Positions 1 to 12,907 are shown, numbered from the stretch's first letter. The stretch is 64,000 nucleotides of DNA from Trichosphaerium sp. ATCC 40318 (GCA_038496445.1 JALMLS010000500.1:18972-82971); one strand, 5' to 3'. Notes: generated by a model not told the origin, from the sequence alone. Program-made: numbers and translations.

Positions 1-21
1 ATTGACAAAACTACATTTTAG

Positions 22-2101
22 GCTTGGTAGCTGCCTGTTACCTCGCGAAACAAGGGAAAAAAGTGGCAGTTGTAGAGAAACGGCATGTGGTAAGCGCGCA
101 AATCTCAAATAGAAGTTGACCTTAATTCAACAGCTTGGTGGCGCTGCTGTGACGGAGGAAATAGTCACTGACTTCAAGTTTTCGCGATGCTCTTATGTAC
201 TTTCCCTTTTTCGACCTGAGATCATCAAAACCTTAAAACTACACGACTATGGCCTCAAATTACTCCCAAGGTAAGGTAATTTTTATATTTGTGTTTCGTG
301 GTACTTTCTCAAACACGTGTTTTTTATTTTTTCCATTCTAACGTTCGAAAAGAGATCCTTCATCATTTACTCCGACGCGTGAAGCATCAGGTGATTATCT
401 TCTGCTTGGCAGTGACCCTAAGTTTAATCACGATCAAATCGCAAAGTTCTCAACACAAGGTACTGAATAGTAACATGTTTTCTTCTTTTGTAACAAGCTT
501 AGATGCTAAAAACTTTCCCAAATACGAATCTCTTCTTGAACGTGTTGTGGACGTCATTGAACCAATACTTGATGAGCCACCCATAGATATGAGTCGAAAA
601 AAACTAAAAGCAAGCATAAAAATCCAGGAAGATTCCTAACTTACAGTAGGACGTACTCTCTCAAGCAGCTTCAGCAATGCAACTCGTAAAGAGAATGAAA
701 AAATCGGATGCCAGTGTATCAGATGTTTACGAGATAATGTCCGCCCCTGCGTCAACAATACTGGACAGGTGGTTTGGTATGTTCAATTCTGCACAGTAAA
801 AGCTCATTTTAGTTTAGAGTCGGATATTCTAAAAGCAACACTTGCAACGGATTCTGTTATTGGGGCTATGACAAGTCCTTATTCTGAAGGCTCAGCTTAT
901 GTGTTACTACACCATTGTACGTTACAGAAAATATCTGAATTATGCCTACAAGCTGATAGTTATTAGTAATGGGTGAAACTAATGGAAAAAGAGGTGTTTG
1001 GTGCAACGTTCAAGGAGGAATGGGTGGAGTTAGGTACGAATTTTTGTACATCTTATGACTTTCTCACAACCCACAGCCAAGCCTTATCAAGGGCAGCAAC
1101 TGACTTGGGCGTCGAGATGTTTACAAACACTAATGTAAAGGAGATACTTTGCAATAATGGCAACGCAAGCGGTATTCTCTTAGATGATGATACTGTGGTT
1201 GATTCCAAGATTGTGTATCCTTCCAAATGATCACTGTAGTTGCTGTGTCTCATATTAGAATTTCTTAATAATCTAGACTATCCAATGCAACACCAGAAGT
1301 TACTTTTAATAAGTTATGTCGCCCTGAAGATCTACCAGATTCTTTTAAGAAGCATGTTAAAGGAATAGATTACAGCTCAGCAACGCTGAAAATGAACGTA
1401 GCACTAGATAAGATCCCTGATTTTCTATGTTGTGTACGTTAATCGAAGAAAAACAGCTTACTCATGGCACCTTAACTAGAATACTCACGGCAAGGTTGGT
1501 CCACAACATCATGGCACAATTCACCTTGAAGGATCTATGGAGGAAATACATCAATCTTATGTAGATGCAGTAACAGGCATACCATCTAAAAACCCAGTTG
1601 TTGAGATGACGTATGTCGAGTTTTATTTTTCAAAGAAAGTGTACTCAAACTGTTTTTTTTAGAATACCTTCTGCTCTAGATAACACCCTTGCGCCTGAAG
1701 GGAAACATGTGGCTTTATTTTTTGTCCAATATGCTCCGTATAAGTTGAAGCAAGGCCTGACTTGGGAAGATCCTAGTCTAAAAGAGAAGTTCGCTGATAC
1801 TGTGTTTGATAAAGTGGAACAGTTTGCTCCTGGCTTCAAATCATCTGTAATAGGACGTGATATTCTGTCCCCTCTTGATCTGGAGCGTGAATTCTCATTG
1901 ACAGGCGGTAATATATTCCATGGTAGCATGTCTTTGAACCAGCTGTATTTTATGAGACCTGCACCAAAGTTCTCTCGTTACCATACACCCATTGATGGGT
2001 TATACTTGTGTGGTGCAGGTGCTCACCCTGGTGGCGGTGTGATGGGTGCATGTGGAAGAAATGCAGCACTGGCAGCACTAGCAAGCCAAAGTAGTTGGTA
2101 A
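22..2101 (+). CDS. PYROXD2: PYROXD2-like FAD-dependent oxidoreductase, 5' end outside window
   Basis: This is a phytoene-desaturase/carotenoid-isomerase-type flavoprotein; the closest family I recognise is PYROXD2, a mitochondrial-matrix protein. The first 21 bases are the end of an intron (ACATTTTAG), and the exon opens with [19 protein letters not shown], the second half of the FAD-binding Rossmann fold, so the GxGxxG exon lies before the window. Further family blocks follow in order: GGAAVTEE near 130, [16 protein letters not shown] near 830, NGKRGVW near 985, and the C-terminal block [15 protein letters not shown] ... [19 protein letters not shown] near 1905-2060. About nine introns of 40-85 nt must be removed (e.g. 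270-351 and 461-498) to keep the frame. The stop is TAA at 2099-2101. The convergent neighbour on the other strand ends 350 bp downstream. Assignment to the PYROXD2 branch is firm at family level; substrate is unknown. Confidence 0.9.
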
Positions 2102-2450
2102 TAAACTATTAATCTACCTATCTAAAAAGTGATTGCGTGTTACTGTTGTATAAAACAGTGAGTAATTAACAATAGGACTTGTTAGTGTCAAACAAGATAC
2201 AATGCCTTCAACGTGATATCAAAAGGACTACTAAAATCAGCTAAAATGCGACTTCTTGGACATTTGAACAACTCTTTGCAATGCTGCTGAACTTAGTGTA
2301 TCAGGTTGATTTCTTAATTCTTTTTATTGACTAAAATGTGTTGTGTTTGTAAGCTAGTGGTGGAAAACATATACTCATACTTGCCCAGAAAGGGTGTTTA
2401 AACCTCTAGTACTACAAAGATCAAAACTGACAGTGTGCCCGTGGGTAATA
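2102..2450. other. intergenic stretch between convergent 3' ends
   Basis: AT-rich spacer between the PYROXD2-like stop and the stop of the F-box/MORN gene. It presumably holds both 3' untranslated regions. I see no conserved reading frame, repeat or RNA gene in it. Confidence 0.5.
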
Positions 2451-3363
2451 TTAATGTTTAGACATGTTCGTTTTGATTTGGCCATTCACCAAGGAAGTAA
2501 ATACACCCACCAAAGGCTCATGTTCTCTGGCTTTTCCATCAATATATTCACAATGATAACCTACAGTACTGTCTTCTTTAAATATCAGATGGTGTCCGTC
2601 TAAACATCCATCTATATAGAACATGTAGCAATGAAGTGCCCCAGACTTGTACCACCAACGATGCTCACCTACTCTTTTGTCATCCTTGTACCATCCAAGG
2701 TGATAACGCTTTTTATTACTATGCCAGAACTCTGCCTTCCCATCTAACTTACCTTGTTTGTAGTAACATACAATGCTGGGTTGACAAACAGGGTACACCC
2801 ACCACTTTGTGAATGCACCATGTTTCTTACCATTAACATAAGTTGTATGCTTATACAACTTACCTGCAACAGACCACTCTTTGTAATCTCCATCAAGCAT
2901 CCCATCTTTATAAAAGCATAACACTCCAAGCACAACTCTAAGCGTATCATCAAGGGAGAGTTTTCTGGGTCTGTGCCATTCTCGATATTCACCATGTAGC
3001 TTGTCATCCTTGTAATTACAAAAAACTCTAGGACTTCCTTTTGGGTACCACGTTTTGCTCTCGCCTACTTTTAAACCATGTTCAAAAGTACAGTGTCCAT
3101 CGAATCCCCGTTTGATAAACAGTCCATGCTTATTTAATTCAGTATCAAATCGTGAAGTGCATGCTGCTTGGAAGGAGAGAAGCGGCCATTGATAATACAC
3201 GCGATTAATCCAAAACGCAACGTCTGTCTCAGCATCTAGTCGGAAAATCATGTGCTGAAGCTCCAAAGGTAATGACAGTAAATGCAGGCCTTCAGGAGGA
3301 TATCTTAAAGACTAGGTGAGTTAAATGCACTACTTTTTGTACCATACAATCGCAGATCGGCAT
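2451..3363 (-). CDS. F-box / MORN-variant repeat protein, intron-poor
   Basis: Encodes about 300 residues. The N-terminus has an F-box-like start (LSLPLELQHMIF), followed by at least seven repeats of the YwqK/MORN-variant type, seen as aromatic-glycine units such as YKDDKLHGEYREW, YKDGMLDGDYKEW, YKQGKLDGKAEFW and YKDDKRVGEHRWW. F-box proteins usually act as substrate adaptors of SCF ubiquitin ligases; MORN-type repeats are protein- or lipid-interaction scaffolds. Without splicing the F-box frame has no ATG. An ATG at 3363 joined through a short GTACAA...CCTAG intron of about 31 nt restores an in-frame start (MPICDCM then SLRYPPEG), which is my preferred but unproven model. The body of the gene is uninterrupted, unlike its neighbours. 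This F-box/MORN layout is, from my recollection of the families, also common in amoeba-infecting large DNA viruses (Marseilleviridae), so lateral origin is possible. Confidence 0.75.
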
Positions 3364-3637
3364 GGTCGACGTCCATGTTAAATAAGGCCCACTAGCAAGC
3401 CGTCGTGAAGTTTATGTTGTTTTTGAATAGGTTTGACATACAGTTGAATAAAAAAGGTGACAGGGCATTTTTGGCACTAATTCAAAAACAAGTCTAATTT
3501 AAACAAGCCTAAATCAGAATACCATTTTTCCAAAATCATAGGTTAGACGGACTCCATATACGTCAAGGACAACAAGCCAGAAATGTAGAAAATACAATTA
3601 TTACAAACTTGATACAAGTATTTTTTTTTCATTTAAA

Positions 3638-6373
3638 TTACACACCCACTTCACTTTCGTCGCTTTGTTCAGATTCTTCATCATCATCTTCATCATCTGG
3701 ATACTCGTCTTCCTCAACATCGAATATCATTACACGTCGTGGATCGCAGTAAACAGCTGCAAGACCATTACTTGCACGCACACAAGCTGAACGAGGAAGC
3801 TCTCGTTTTTTGGTTTCCACCATTTCAAAATTCATAGTCGCCTGTAGCTTTGTGACTAAACGACATAATATAGTCATTGCGTACCTTGGCACACTGCCGC
3901 TTATATATATCCACTAATGATTTTATTTCAGTAGGCATTGTATCTTCTGTAGACAGCCATGATAGCAATGAATTTGATGAGTCTAAAATCATGTGATTTA
4001 GTAACCTTACAAAAACTAAATGACCAATAACGCACCATCCTTGCTTTCCAATACGAGCAGGGAGTTTGTATCGAATACAGCAAAATCGACAAGTTTATGG
4101 TCATCGTTAGGTTTTAGACAAACTGTGGAACAGTCATCACAGTTTATAATACAAAGACCATCTTTAGAGTTCAAAGCAGCAAAATACAGAACCAACTTAT
4201 CTGGTGCTACATAAAAAGATGCCTTGAAAGGTGATTCTGCATCTGTAGTGATAAGCCTTACAGTCCTCGATACTTGAATCCGTTTTTTAATAACACTTGC
4301 AGGACGCTTAAGAATAGGTTGTAAGGCAGAATATAGTTCTTTGGATGACAATTTTTGCTCATTGTCGTCTACAACTCAGATTAAGGGAATGACACTTGTA
4401 CGTCATAAAAGGTGCACCTTTGAAACATTCGCCTATAGGATCTGTTCTAATACCAAGTATGAACATGGCAATATCTTCTTCTTTATACGACGCTGTCAAT
4501 TGAGGTGGTTGCTTTTCAGGGTCATTCGTAAGTTGGTGACGAGCTAATTTGTTGTCAATACAGGAGTGGGAACTTTTAAAAAGAAAACACGTGCCTATAG
4601 CTAACCAAGAAAAGAATGAAGTAAACTCATGTTTTCTCTTACTTACAACACTGATACTATGCTCGATATTATGTAAAAACTTTTTGGCAACATTAAAAAA
4701 CCAGTCAATGTCCTTTGCAAAAAACGAGAATGTCAGCCAAACCAAGATAAAAACAAGAAAGGATTCGTACATTAATCCGTAACCCAATGGCAGAGAACCT
4801 CTCTGTCCTAAGAAGCTCAGTAAATATACAACATTTGTATTAATCACTTACCAAGATGCAAATGATTTGAGCTTGCTTACACGATATAGTAGCTGCTCAG
4901 CAGCGCATCTTAGATGCGTCAATGCGAGCACTTCAATTTCTTGACATGTCACTTGTATTAAGGTTTGCAATTTGCTGAGATGCTATCAAACAAAGTCAGC
5001 AATTGAACGGTATAACGCAAACAACAAGAATATTATTAAGAACAAGAAATACGTACTTGTTCATTGAGCACGTGTAGTAGAAAGTCAGCAATTGCGTCAC
5101 CAGCAGAACCACAAGTAAGTAACTTAAGCATCTGTTCTTCCAAGGAAATAGGAACATCTTCATTAGCTGGCCTATCTTGCTCCTCTACAAAGCAACATGT
5201 AAGCAGTTATTACGTATGCACGGGACGTGCCTTGAACAAACGTTTGAAGTTTCTTTATCTTTTCGTTGAACTGACTTATTGGCTCCTTCCACGTTTCTTT
5301 AACTTTAGCTATCCCTTCATCTATCTCAACAAGTAACTTCGAAATTTGCCCACATTGCCATGCTAGCTCTCTAATTTCGCTTTCTTGCTCTGATACAGCT
5401 GTAGTGTTGAATGTAACCAAGTGATACTCAACAACATTTCCACTTTGTACCCTAGATAAAGAGTGTAATCGCTGTAATGATGCTTCCATGTTGAATGCAC
5501 TCATAGACAAAGACTAAACCTCAAAATGAGTGCGAACTACCTTTGGTATAAGTGTACCACTCCTGCTGATGCAGGTATCTTCATAGCAGTTCTTACAAGA
5601 TCAGGGGAAACTTGTGCAATAAGAAAAGTTCCAAATGCACTGGGAAAGAAAGTAAGAGAGTGCCAGCAAGTACAGTAATATGTCGTACGATAAGGAAATA
5701 ATCTCTTCTTGATTACACGACAACATAATAGAAAGCGAAGAAGGTTTAGCTTCTGGAGCTCCAACGTTTTCACAGTACTGTAACGGTTCCCTGCAACCGT
5801 TAGAATTGATAAAATCTTGATGGTGCCAGTATGGTACCTGTTCTGTGCGCTGAGACCAAGAACAGGAGGATAGAATGTCGCCAGCGCGTCATCATAATTT
5901 CGAGATGGGTTTGTGCCTGGACGGTTCTTAATCCATGAAATCGCCTTTGTACCTTCTGCGTGGTTGTTAAAAAGCAGAAAGGAAATGAGTATAAGTACGC
6001 TGATGTTCCGAATGTAAACGACCACTTTGTACATCCTCGTTTTTTTCAATATCGTATAATTTGATAGAGTCGTCACTTTGAGCAATAGAAATGACCTTCC
6101 CTGTAGAAATGTTTAAATGACGCGCCAAAAAAAATCAAAAGTACCATCAGGCCGCCAGGCAAACGCAGTAATTGCGTCATCCGCGTTTATATTTACAACT
6201 TTTTGCCACCCAGTACGATGTACAGTTATAACGTCCTCAGTGCTCACTGTTGCCAATAAATCCATCGTAGGACTCCATTCTAACGCTTTCAGATCGCAAG
6301 AAAGCCCAGTGTCCTTTATCAGCTCAAAAAACTTTATTGGCTCATCCTCCTCCGTATTGGAGTCTGTATCCAT
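3638..6373 (-). CDS. ANAPC4: Anaphase-promoting complex subunit 4
   Basis: APC4 is a scaffold subunit of the APC/C cell-cycle ubiquitin ligase. The start at 6373 (MDTDSNTEEDEPIKFFEL) leads into the family's N-terminal WD40 blades: ALEWSPTMDLLATVSTED, VHRTGWQKVVNI, AFAWRPDG, then after an intron GKVISIAQSDDSIKLYDIEK near 6050-6110. The central helical part includes ISLEEQMLKLLTCGSAGDAI and DFLLHVLNEQ near 5065-5165. The C-terminus contains GLAAVYCDPRRVMIFDVEED followed by a very acidic tail of D, E and S ending at the stop at 3638. Many short introns separate these blocks (for example around 6095-6115 and 3895-4015). Length of roughly 650-700 residues after splicing fits the family. Both neighbours are transcribed from the same strand. 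Confidence 0.88.
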
Positions 6374-6667
6374 TTTTCAACCTTTCGCAAACGCAAATGA
6401 AGTGTCAACACTGACTTTGCTTGACAAACAATGAAAAAATTAACGTCAATTCGAGAATTCTGCAAAATAACAACTTAAAGTCGCAACCATCAAGGCACAA
6501 CGACGTGGACGATTTGCGGCAAGAACTGTATTTTTCTGCAACGCACAAACAAATATTACAAAGATCAGGTGCAACCACCTGATCGAAAGCGCGTTCCAAC
6601 AAACAACACTCGGGTTTTTCAGGTTTTTTTTTTTGACATCATGTCAAAAATATTGGGTGTTCTATAT

Positions 6668-9600
6668 TCAAGGTCCGTCATTGGTAGTACCCTTATTCTT
6701 GCCTTTTTTCTTCTTAGATTTTGAAGTATCAAGTGCTGGTTCTGATATAGCTTGCACGAGTTCATTAAGAAGCGTTTTGTAAGTGCTACGGAATTGTTGC
6801 CTGAATAGCTTGCTGTGATATGCCGCCAATTCTGCATTGACCATCTTCTCCAACAACCAGTTTCGTAGTTGATCATCATGAGAGAAAACAGGTGGGTAAG
6901 GTACAGGTGGTCCAAAACGTGGTACATCAGCCTGAGATGCCACACTTACTGTGTAGTACACTTTTGAGTTTCTACAAAATAATTAATGAAATTTTCAAAA
7001 CAACCAATTTATTGATCACAAAGAAAATTACGTACGCAGTTGCATTGGCCTCCTTTAGTACACGAACAACAATAATTATTTGAATATAATTGGATTTGAC
7101 AGTAGTAGGATCAAAAGGATCAGATCCTTCCTCTTGAAAAACGACCAATATGATGTCGTTTCCTATGTGTCGTTTTTTTGCCCACTAAAAAAAATTGTCA
7201 GTCAAATACTGTTATTCTGTCTCGTTTACCTGTTGATTATTATCCTGTGTAGGTAACATAGTAGCAACATGATACATAATCTCATTATTTCGGAACTTTG
7301 TAGTGATAGCGTGTGTTCCAGTAGTATTGGCTATTAAATCATTTAGTACAATCAGAAGTTAAAAGTCCTACGAAACGTACACTTAGCATCCAATCCACCC
7401 AAAAAGCCTGTGTAGCCCTGCATTACAACGCGACTACCAAGCAACGTCAAGAATTTCTCGTAGTCAGCACTTCCAGCGGAATTACAGAACATTTCCTCTT
7501 CCTTACTCTGACCTACTTTACAAAGCATGACACCAAACTTAAATTTATGCGTCACGCGCATATCACGCTGCTCGTAAGCCAAAAATCCCTATTCATGTTG
7601 CGTAAGTATTTATCGCTCAAAGTAATTAATTTAAAAAAAGCCAACCTGTTGAAGACCATGTTTCTTCTCACAAATCTTGAATTCCTTGTTTTCAAATGTG
7701 GGGAAAATTTTTTTAAGTCCTTCCAAACTTCTTTCAGGCCAACTGTCATACTGCTCCTTTGAAATAGGAAGACAACCCTTCTTAATACCCTTTACATACT
7801 CGTAAGCCATCCAGTAATATTACAACTAAACGTACATCTTTCGATCGAATAATAGCCCTATAACTGTACACACCATTATCATTCTAAACAATACGATAAG
7901 TATAACTTCTCCATGACGTATAATAACGCACTTCAGCCTTAATGGAGGCTATTACCACTTCATTGGAGTCCTGAGGCGTTATAAAATTTCTATGCTCTAA
8001 GGAAATACGAAGTGAGAAACACAAAAAGAAAAGATCAGTTCGCTACCTTGACCCAAAAAATACTCTTGATACCAGTGAGAGTTATGTGGAAGATAATCTT
8101 TCCACGTCTCGGGTGAGACATCAGTAGTACCTCCTTCCACAATGAACCCAGTGGAACCAGTTACAACATTTATGGACGCAAAAATCTCTTCAACTCTCTC
8201 AACGACAGCTGTTGCTTCATTGAACACACCGACATCAGTTTGTGCAGTAAGTTTTGCAAGCACACTTTCCAATTTTGATACCAAGAATGCTATAGTAGGA
8301 ATTATCCTCTTAATAATACGTTGGAGTTTTGGATCAGTGATCATATCTTCTTCCTCTTGCGTAAGCACTGGAGGCTCAAAGTCTTTATCTGCTTCTATTG
8401 AATCCAATTGTTTTCCAAGCATCACAACCAATTTAGAGAACTGAGACACCCGAACAAAACTACTGGTGCTCCTCACTGTGTAAAAGGCAGCTGATATAGC
8501 ATTCAGTTTTTCAATATGCTCATGTAGGAGCTTCTGAATGGGGTCTAGCTTGTATGGAGGCATGCTTGGTTGCTTGCGTTGATTCTGATATTGTTGGCGG
8601 GCCTTGGCATGGGCACGCAATGGTACTTTTGCTTGAGTAATCGTTGTACTTTGTTTAGGTCTAGTCGTTTTGGCCTGTTTACTATGTCGCGCGCCAGCTC
8701 CAGCTTTGGACTAATGGTGTCAAAAAAATCTACTTTTAAAAATACAGCCATAAAAAATAATATTACCCCAGATCCAGAATCTCCTGCGCCGCTATTAATA
8801 CTTGACACTGACTGAGAAGCAGTTTTAGTTGGAATGGCTGGTGGGTTATATCCTAGCAAACAAACGATTAGTCGCGGCACAAAAGCGCACAGAATTGGGT
8901 TAAAAAAAAAAAGCGAAGACGAAAAAAACCTTGTTGCTCAAATTCTAATTCAAGTGGTACCTGGGAATCTGTAGAAGAAAAACGCATCCTTGAATGGGTG
9001 TGACTTGCTAACGTGTTCTATGAGGTTACGCTTTCGTAGTGCTTCGCCAAAGGCAGTGGCTTGCTTACGCGTCCAGCCAAATTCTTTGCATAACCACAAA
9101 ATTGCTTCTGATCCAATAAACGAGCATTTGTATGTTTTGAAATGATAAACACGATCACGAATGTCAACACCCTGACGAAATTGTATAAATTTTAATTGGA
9201 AATCGCTCTCATTTAGCTCAGTAGTCGAAGATATGAATCGGTAAAAGTAGAATCCATCACGGAAAAAAGGTATTCGTGATACGTGCTCCATCATTCCTCT
9301 ATCAACGAGCATTTGGCAGAAATACACAGACTCCTCGCGGTCCCATTCCATCTCACTTACTAGCCAATCAACTGCTTCGAGAGCTAAATTGGGATTATTT
9401 AGTGTTGTGTTAAAAAAATATTGCGTGCAGTCATTTGCAACTGCAATCAATACTGTGGCTATAGCCTTCTTTGCCAAAGTAGCCAAAAGTAATAATAAAT
9501 AAAACCGCTTAAAATCAACGCGTTGCTTACTATTTGCAAACGTGACGACGTTGTAGCGTGGGGAGGTTACATAACGGCGTAGTGTTGCAAAAAGAGTAAA

Positions 9601-10001
9601 ATAAAAAAAGATTTTTTTTGTAGAACGGGTTAAAACGCTCTCACGAATTCTATTTGAGCAATAAGATTCGCGAGGCATGCTTTGTAAACGAAAATAAAGA
9701 AACTACGAGATCTGACTTCGATTGTTTCTTTTTTGAGCTTTTTTTTTGTCACCAATTGTATCAATTGTATATCTATTCGGCAGAAAAACACTAAAATACT
9801 CGTATCTGAACGCGCACCAATGAAACAGTCGTCATACAGCTTGTCGTTGTACTTGTTCGCCTTGATCTCAATGCCATTAGGTCCAGAAGCCATCTTATCG
9901 ACAACAGCTTGAATACCAAAATCGATCAGGGCAGCATAGACACGCTTCTTGTCTACCTCCCTCCCGTTTGCCTTAGGAGGATCACTTGGTAGTTCACTCA
10001 T
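6668..10001 (-). CDS. DEP-DEP-RapGAP domain protein (Rap/Ran GTPase-activating protein)
   Basis: A signalling protein predicted to stimulate GTP hydrolysis by Rap-type small GTPases. The start is the ATG at 10001 (MSELPSDPPKANG). The first DEP domain begins VVDKMASGPNGIEI ... DDCFIG and continues after a large intron with EAVDWLVSEMEWDRE ... FFRDGFYFYRF near 9230-9395. The second DEP is QGVDIRDRVYHFKTYKCSFI ... LIEHVSKSHPFKDAFFFYRF at 8960-9180. A low-complexity linker and a helical region (7997-8620) precede the RapGAP domain: GFLGGLDAK near 7390, the catalytic-loop motif KKRHIGNDIILVVF near 7120-7175 carrying the asparagine that serves as catalytic residue in Rap1GAP, then DVPRFGPPVPYPPVF near 6885-6935. 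The C-terminus is lysine-rich. The intron inside DEP1 (about 9395-9820) is some 400 nt, much longer than the others here. Confidence 0.82.
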
Positions 10002-10239
10002 TTTTTTGTAAGATTGCAGGCCTTTTTGTATTGCATGTAGTAAATAGTCAGGCCAAAAGCGTTTTTGGAACTTCAACGACCGTTGCCAAAAAAAACGCTA
10101 ACGCTGTTGTTTTTACCATAAAACCCCCTTGTGCTCTTTCGCAAAAAGCTTGACTGTGTGATAGTAATCAAATTGGTCACACGTGAAAAGACATCAAAGA
10201 TCTAATTCTCAAACTCACACTACCAATAGTATAAACATA

Positions 10240-11273
10240 ATGGTAATTTAACTAATCATAATTTTTTTTTCTCTTTCATCATGTTTTGATCGCTATTCAC
10301 GCTGCCGATTGCTTGCGCTTACTACACGCGGTTCCTCCTGTCTAATAATTTTTTTGTAGACTGACCACAAACTGAGTACTCTAATTCTCGTTGTTGGTGA
10401 CATACACATCCCACACAGAGCCTCTAGCATCCCAGCAGAGTTTAAAAAGCTACTAGTACGTTGTAGCTAAAATTTAAGCGCTATTACAACCAAAAAAATA
10501 CAAAAAAAAAATTAACTCTACTTTTCCGACACGAGCTTGTGGCTTTTAGCCTTCTATGTTACTAACTCGCGCCAGGTACCTAACAAAATTCAACACATTC
10601 TCTGTACTGGTAATCTCTGCTCTAAAGAAACATACGACTATTTACGAACACTTGGTAGTGACGTTCATGTCGCAAAGGGCGATTTCGATGAGGTGAGACT
10701 TAGTTTTTTAGAAACAGCTGTAACTTCTATTAATCTGACACGTACTTGCCTAGAACTCCACCTATCCAGAAAATAAGATCGTCACTATTGGAGAATTTAA
10801 GATAGGTCTTGTACACGGCCATCAAATCATACCTTGGGGTGATCAAGAAGTATGTGATTTCTAAGCGTTGCGCCAAATCTATAATATCTGTCTTAATCCT
10901 CTACTAGGCCTTGGCCATGCTACAACGTAAGCTAGATGTCGATATTCTCAGTACGTTAATAGTTTTTTATTCTTTTATTTTAATTCTAATATTTCTGAAC
11001 AGTACACGGTCACACACATGAGTTTAAAACGTTCCAAGCGAACGGTAAATTTTTTCTTAATCCAGGCTCTATCACAGGCTCCTACAATGGCTTTACAACG
11101 TACTACTGGACATTTTATTATTGGGTTTTTTTATTAACATGTTATTTAGCGATGTAACGCCAAGTTTTGCTTTGATTGACATTCAAGGCAACAGAGTTAT
11201 CACGTACCACTACCAGCTCAAAGATGGCGCTGTTAAAGTAGCAAAGATCGACTATGTCAAAGAACAACAATAA
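10240..11273 (+). CDS. VPS29: VPS29 retromer / Commander phosphoesterase-fold subunit
   Basis: VPS29 has a metallophosphoesterase fold and is a scaffold subunit of the retromer (endosome-to-Golgi sorting) and Commander complexes. Recognisable blocks: [20 protein letters not shown] (10379-), [20 protein letters not shown] (10575-), [55 protein letters not shown] and the C-terminal [18 protein letters not shown]. The reading frame into the first conserved exon has no nearby ATG; an ATG at 10240-10242 followed directly by GTAATTTAAC and an intron ending TTTTTTGTAG at 10359 gives [17 protein letters not shown] exactly in frame, so the first coding exon appears to be the start codon alone. The stop is TAA at 11271-11273. 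About six introns. Confidence 0.9.
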
Positions 11274-11388
11274 ACACCTTGATTTTACTATAGCAAAAGT
11301 GTCAAGTTCAACACTGCAACAGTTAAAACAAACACGACGACAAAGAAATCAAGGCACTTATTACTTTATACAAAAGCCAAACTTTACT

Positions 11389-12700
11389 TTAACTTATCAG
11401 TTTCTTTGCGTATTCATACGCAGCGAATGCAAGTGCATTTGCCGGCACTGCTCTAATGACACATACTGAGTATCCTTTCCAAAACCCCATCCATCCTTCT
11501 GTCTTTAATATGTGCCTTGCACAACTTATCATCGAATCATATTTATTTTGCGAAGGATGTGCTGCGCCAGCTTGCATGTGAGATTTTATAGTATCCAAAG
11601 GATAAACTGAACTCCAGAAACCGAAACCTTTACTAAATGTTAGATAGGAATTATCACATCGTATTGTACGCACCTGCTGCGCCACCAGCACACAGAATAG
11701 ATGCGAAAGGACTAAGACCTGTTGCACCAAGTGACAACTTTACTATCTGCTTCTATGTAAGTACAGAAACGATGAAAGTGTAAGGAACCTCATATGTTGT
11801 CAAGTATACACCATCACCAATGGAGTTTCTCATCAAGGTAGGATAGCCACCTTGAAACAAGCCTAGTGATTGTGTTATAAAATGTTACTCGAGGATATTA
11901 AGTGTACCATTTATACCGGACGTTTTTATTGTCTGTGTTAGGCAATGAATAGAGTTTTTGTATTTTGGATTAACAGTCGCATGTGTTTGTGACTACAAAC
12001 CAGTTAAGGGAATGAACACGTGATGATATTAGGCAGAATGTCTTACCTGCATTTTGTTCTTTATTACTTCTATTGGACAATTAATAAGTGTGCAAACAGC
12101 GCCTACAAATCATTAACTGAACAATATCGCCGATTGAAGGCTACCTGTAGTAAGTCCAGCAGCTACCAACAGATGCAAAGGTGGCATTTTGCTATGCACG
12201 CCATCCAGGTTGTCTCCAAGCACGACACGCTTTACCAAACCGTACACCTTGGAATTTGTGATTCTCGGTTATCAATCGTGACAAATGGCGTACATAAAAA
12301 TACCACGTGCTATTTAATATGCTTCCATACAAAGGAGATGCAGCGCCTTTGTACAGGGCAAGTACGCCTTCTTTTTTAACTGTGGTGCGCATACAGTCAA
12401 GTACTCCTTGGTGGCTATCGTTAGCGAGCGTGGTGATGCAAACTAATGGTTCTTTATCCTACCTCGATACAAAGGCGCTGTCGGATTTTGTATCTGTAAT
12501 CTAACCTGTTTTTTGTAAGTACGGAGGCATATTGTACGCGTAATACCTTTACCTGAGTACTGTTAGCGAAATAGTGGAAAGGATGTGTATACACGTACAG
12601 TATCGAGAGGGTGCCCTACTGCTATGATCATTACGCCTCTAAACGCTCCGCCAAAGATATCCTTAAACACATTGTGTGTATTTGATACTGTGTCACTCAT
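11389..12700 (-). CDS. Mitochondrial carrier family (SLC25) transporter
   Basis: An inner-membrane mitochondrial solute carrier. The start at 12700 gives MSDTVSNTHNVFKDIFGGAF and the first carrier signature GHPLDTV. An internal block FLALYKGAASPLYGS-like (KKEGVLALYKGAASPLYGS near 12330-12385) and the last repeat with PLDTIKSHMQAGAAHP, GWMGFWKGYSVCVIRAVPAN and AFAAYEYAKKLIS at 11389-11610 show the threefold Px[DE]xx[KR] architecture. The pattern resembles carnitine/acylcarnitine and amino-acid carriers (SLC25A20/29/45 types), but I cannot fix the substrate. Four to six introns interrupt it. It is convergent with VPS29, with only about 115 bp between stop codons. Confidence 0.82.
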
Positions 12701-12907
12701 TTCGCTATGTTATGTAGTTACAGGGTTTCTCATACACGCCATTGTTCCAGAAAGTCATATTTGACCAATACTTGACTAAATGACCATTTTTATAAATGTC
12801 AAAATTGTTCGAGCCAAAAATTTAGTTCACTAAAATAAAAGTTGTACCAAGCCACTTTACTTTGAAGTATTGTAGACAGTGAACCGTGTGGGTGCTCCAG
12901 ATTGCCA

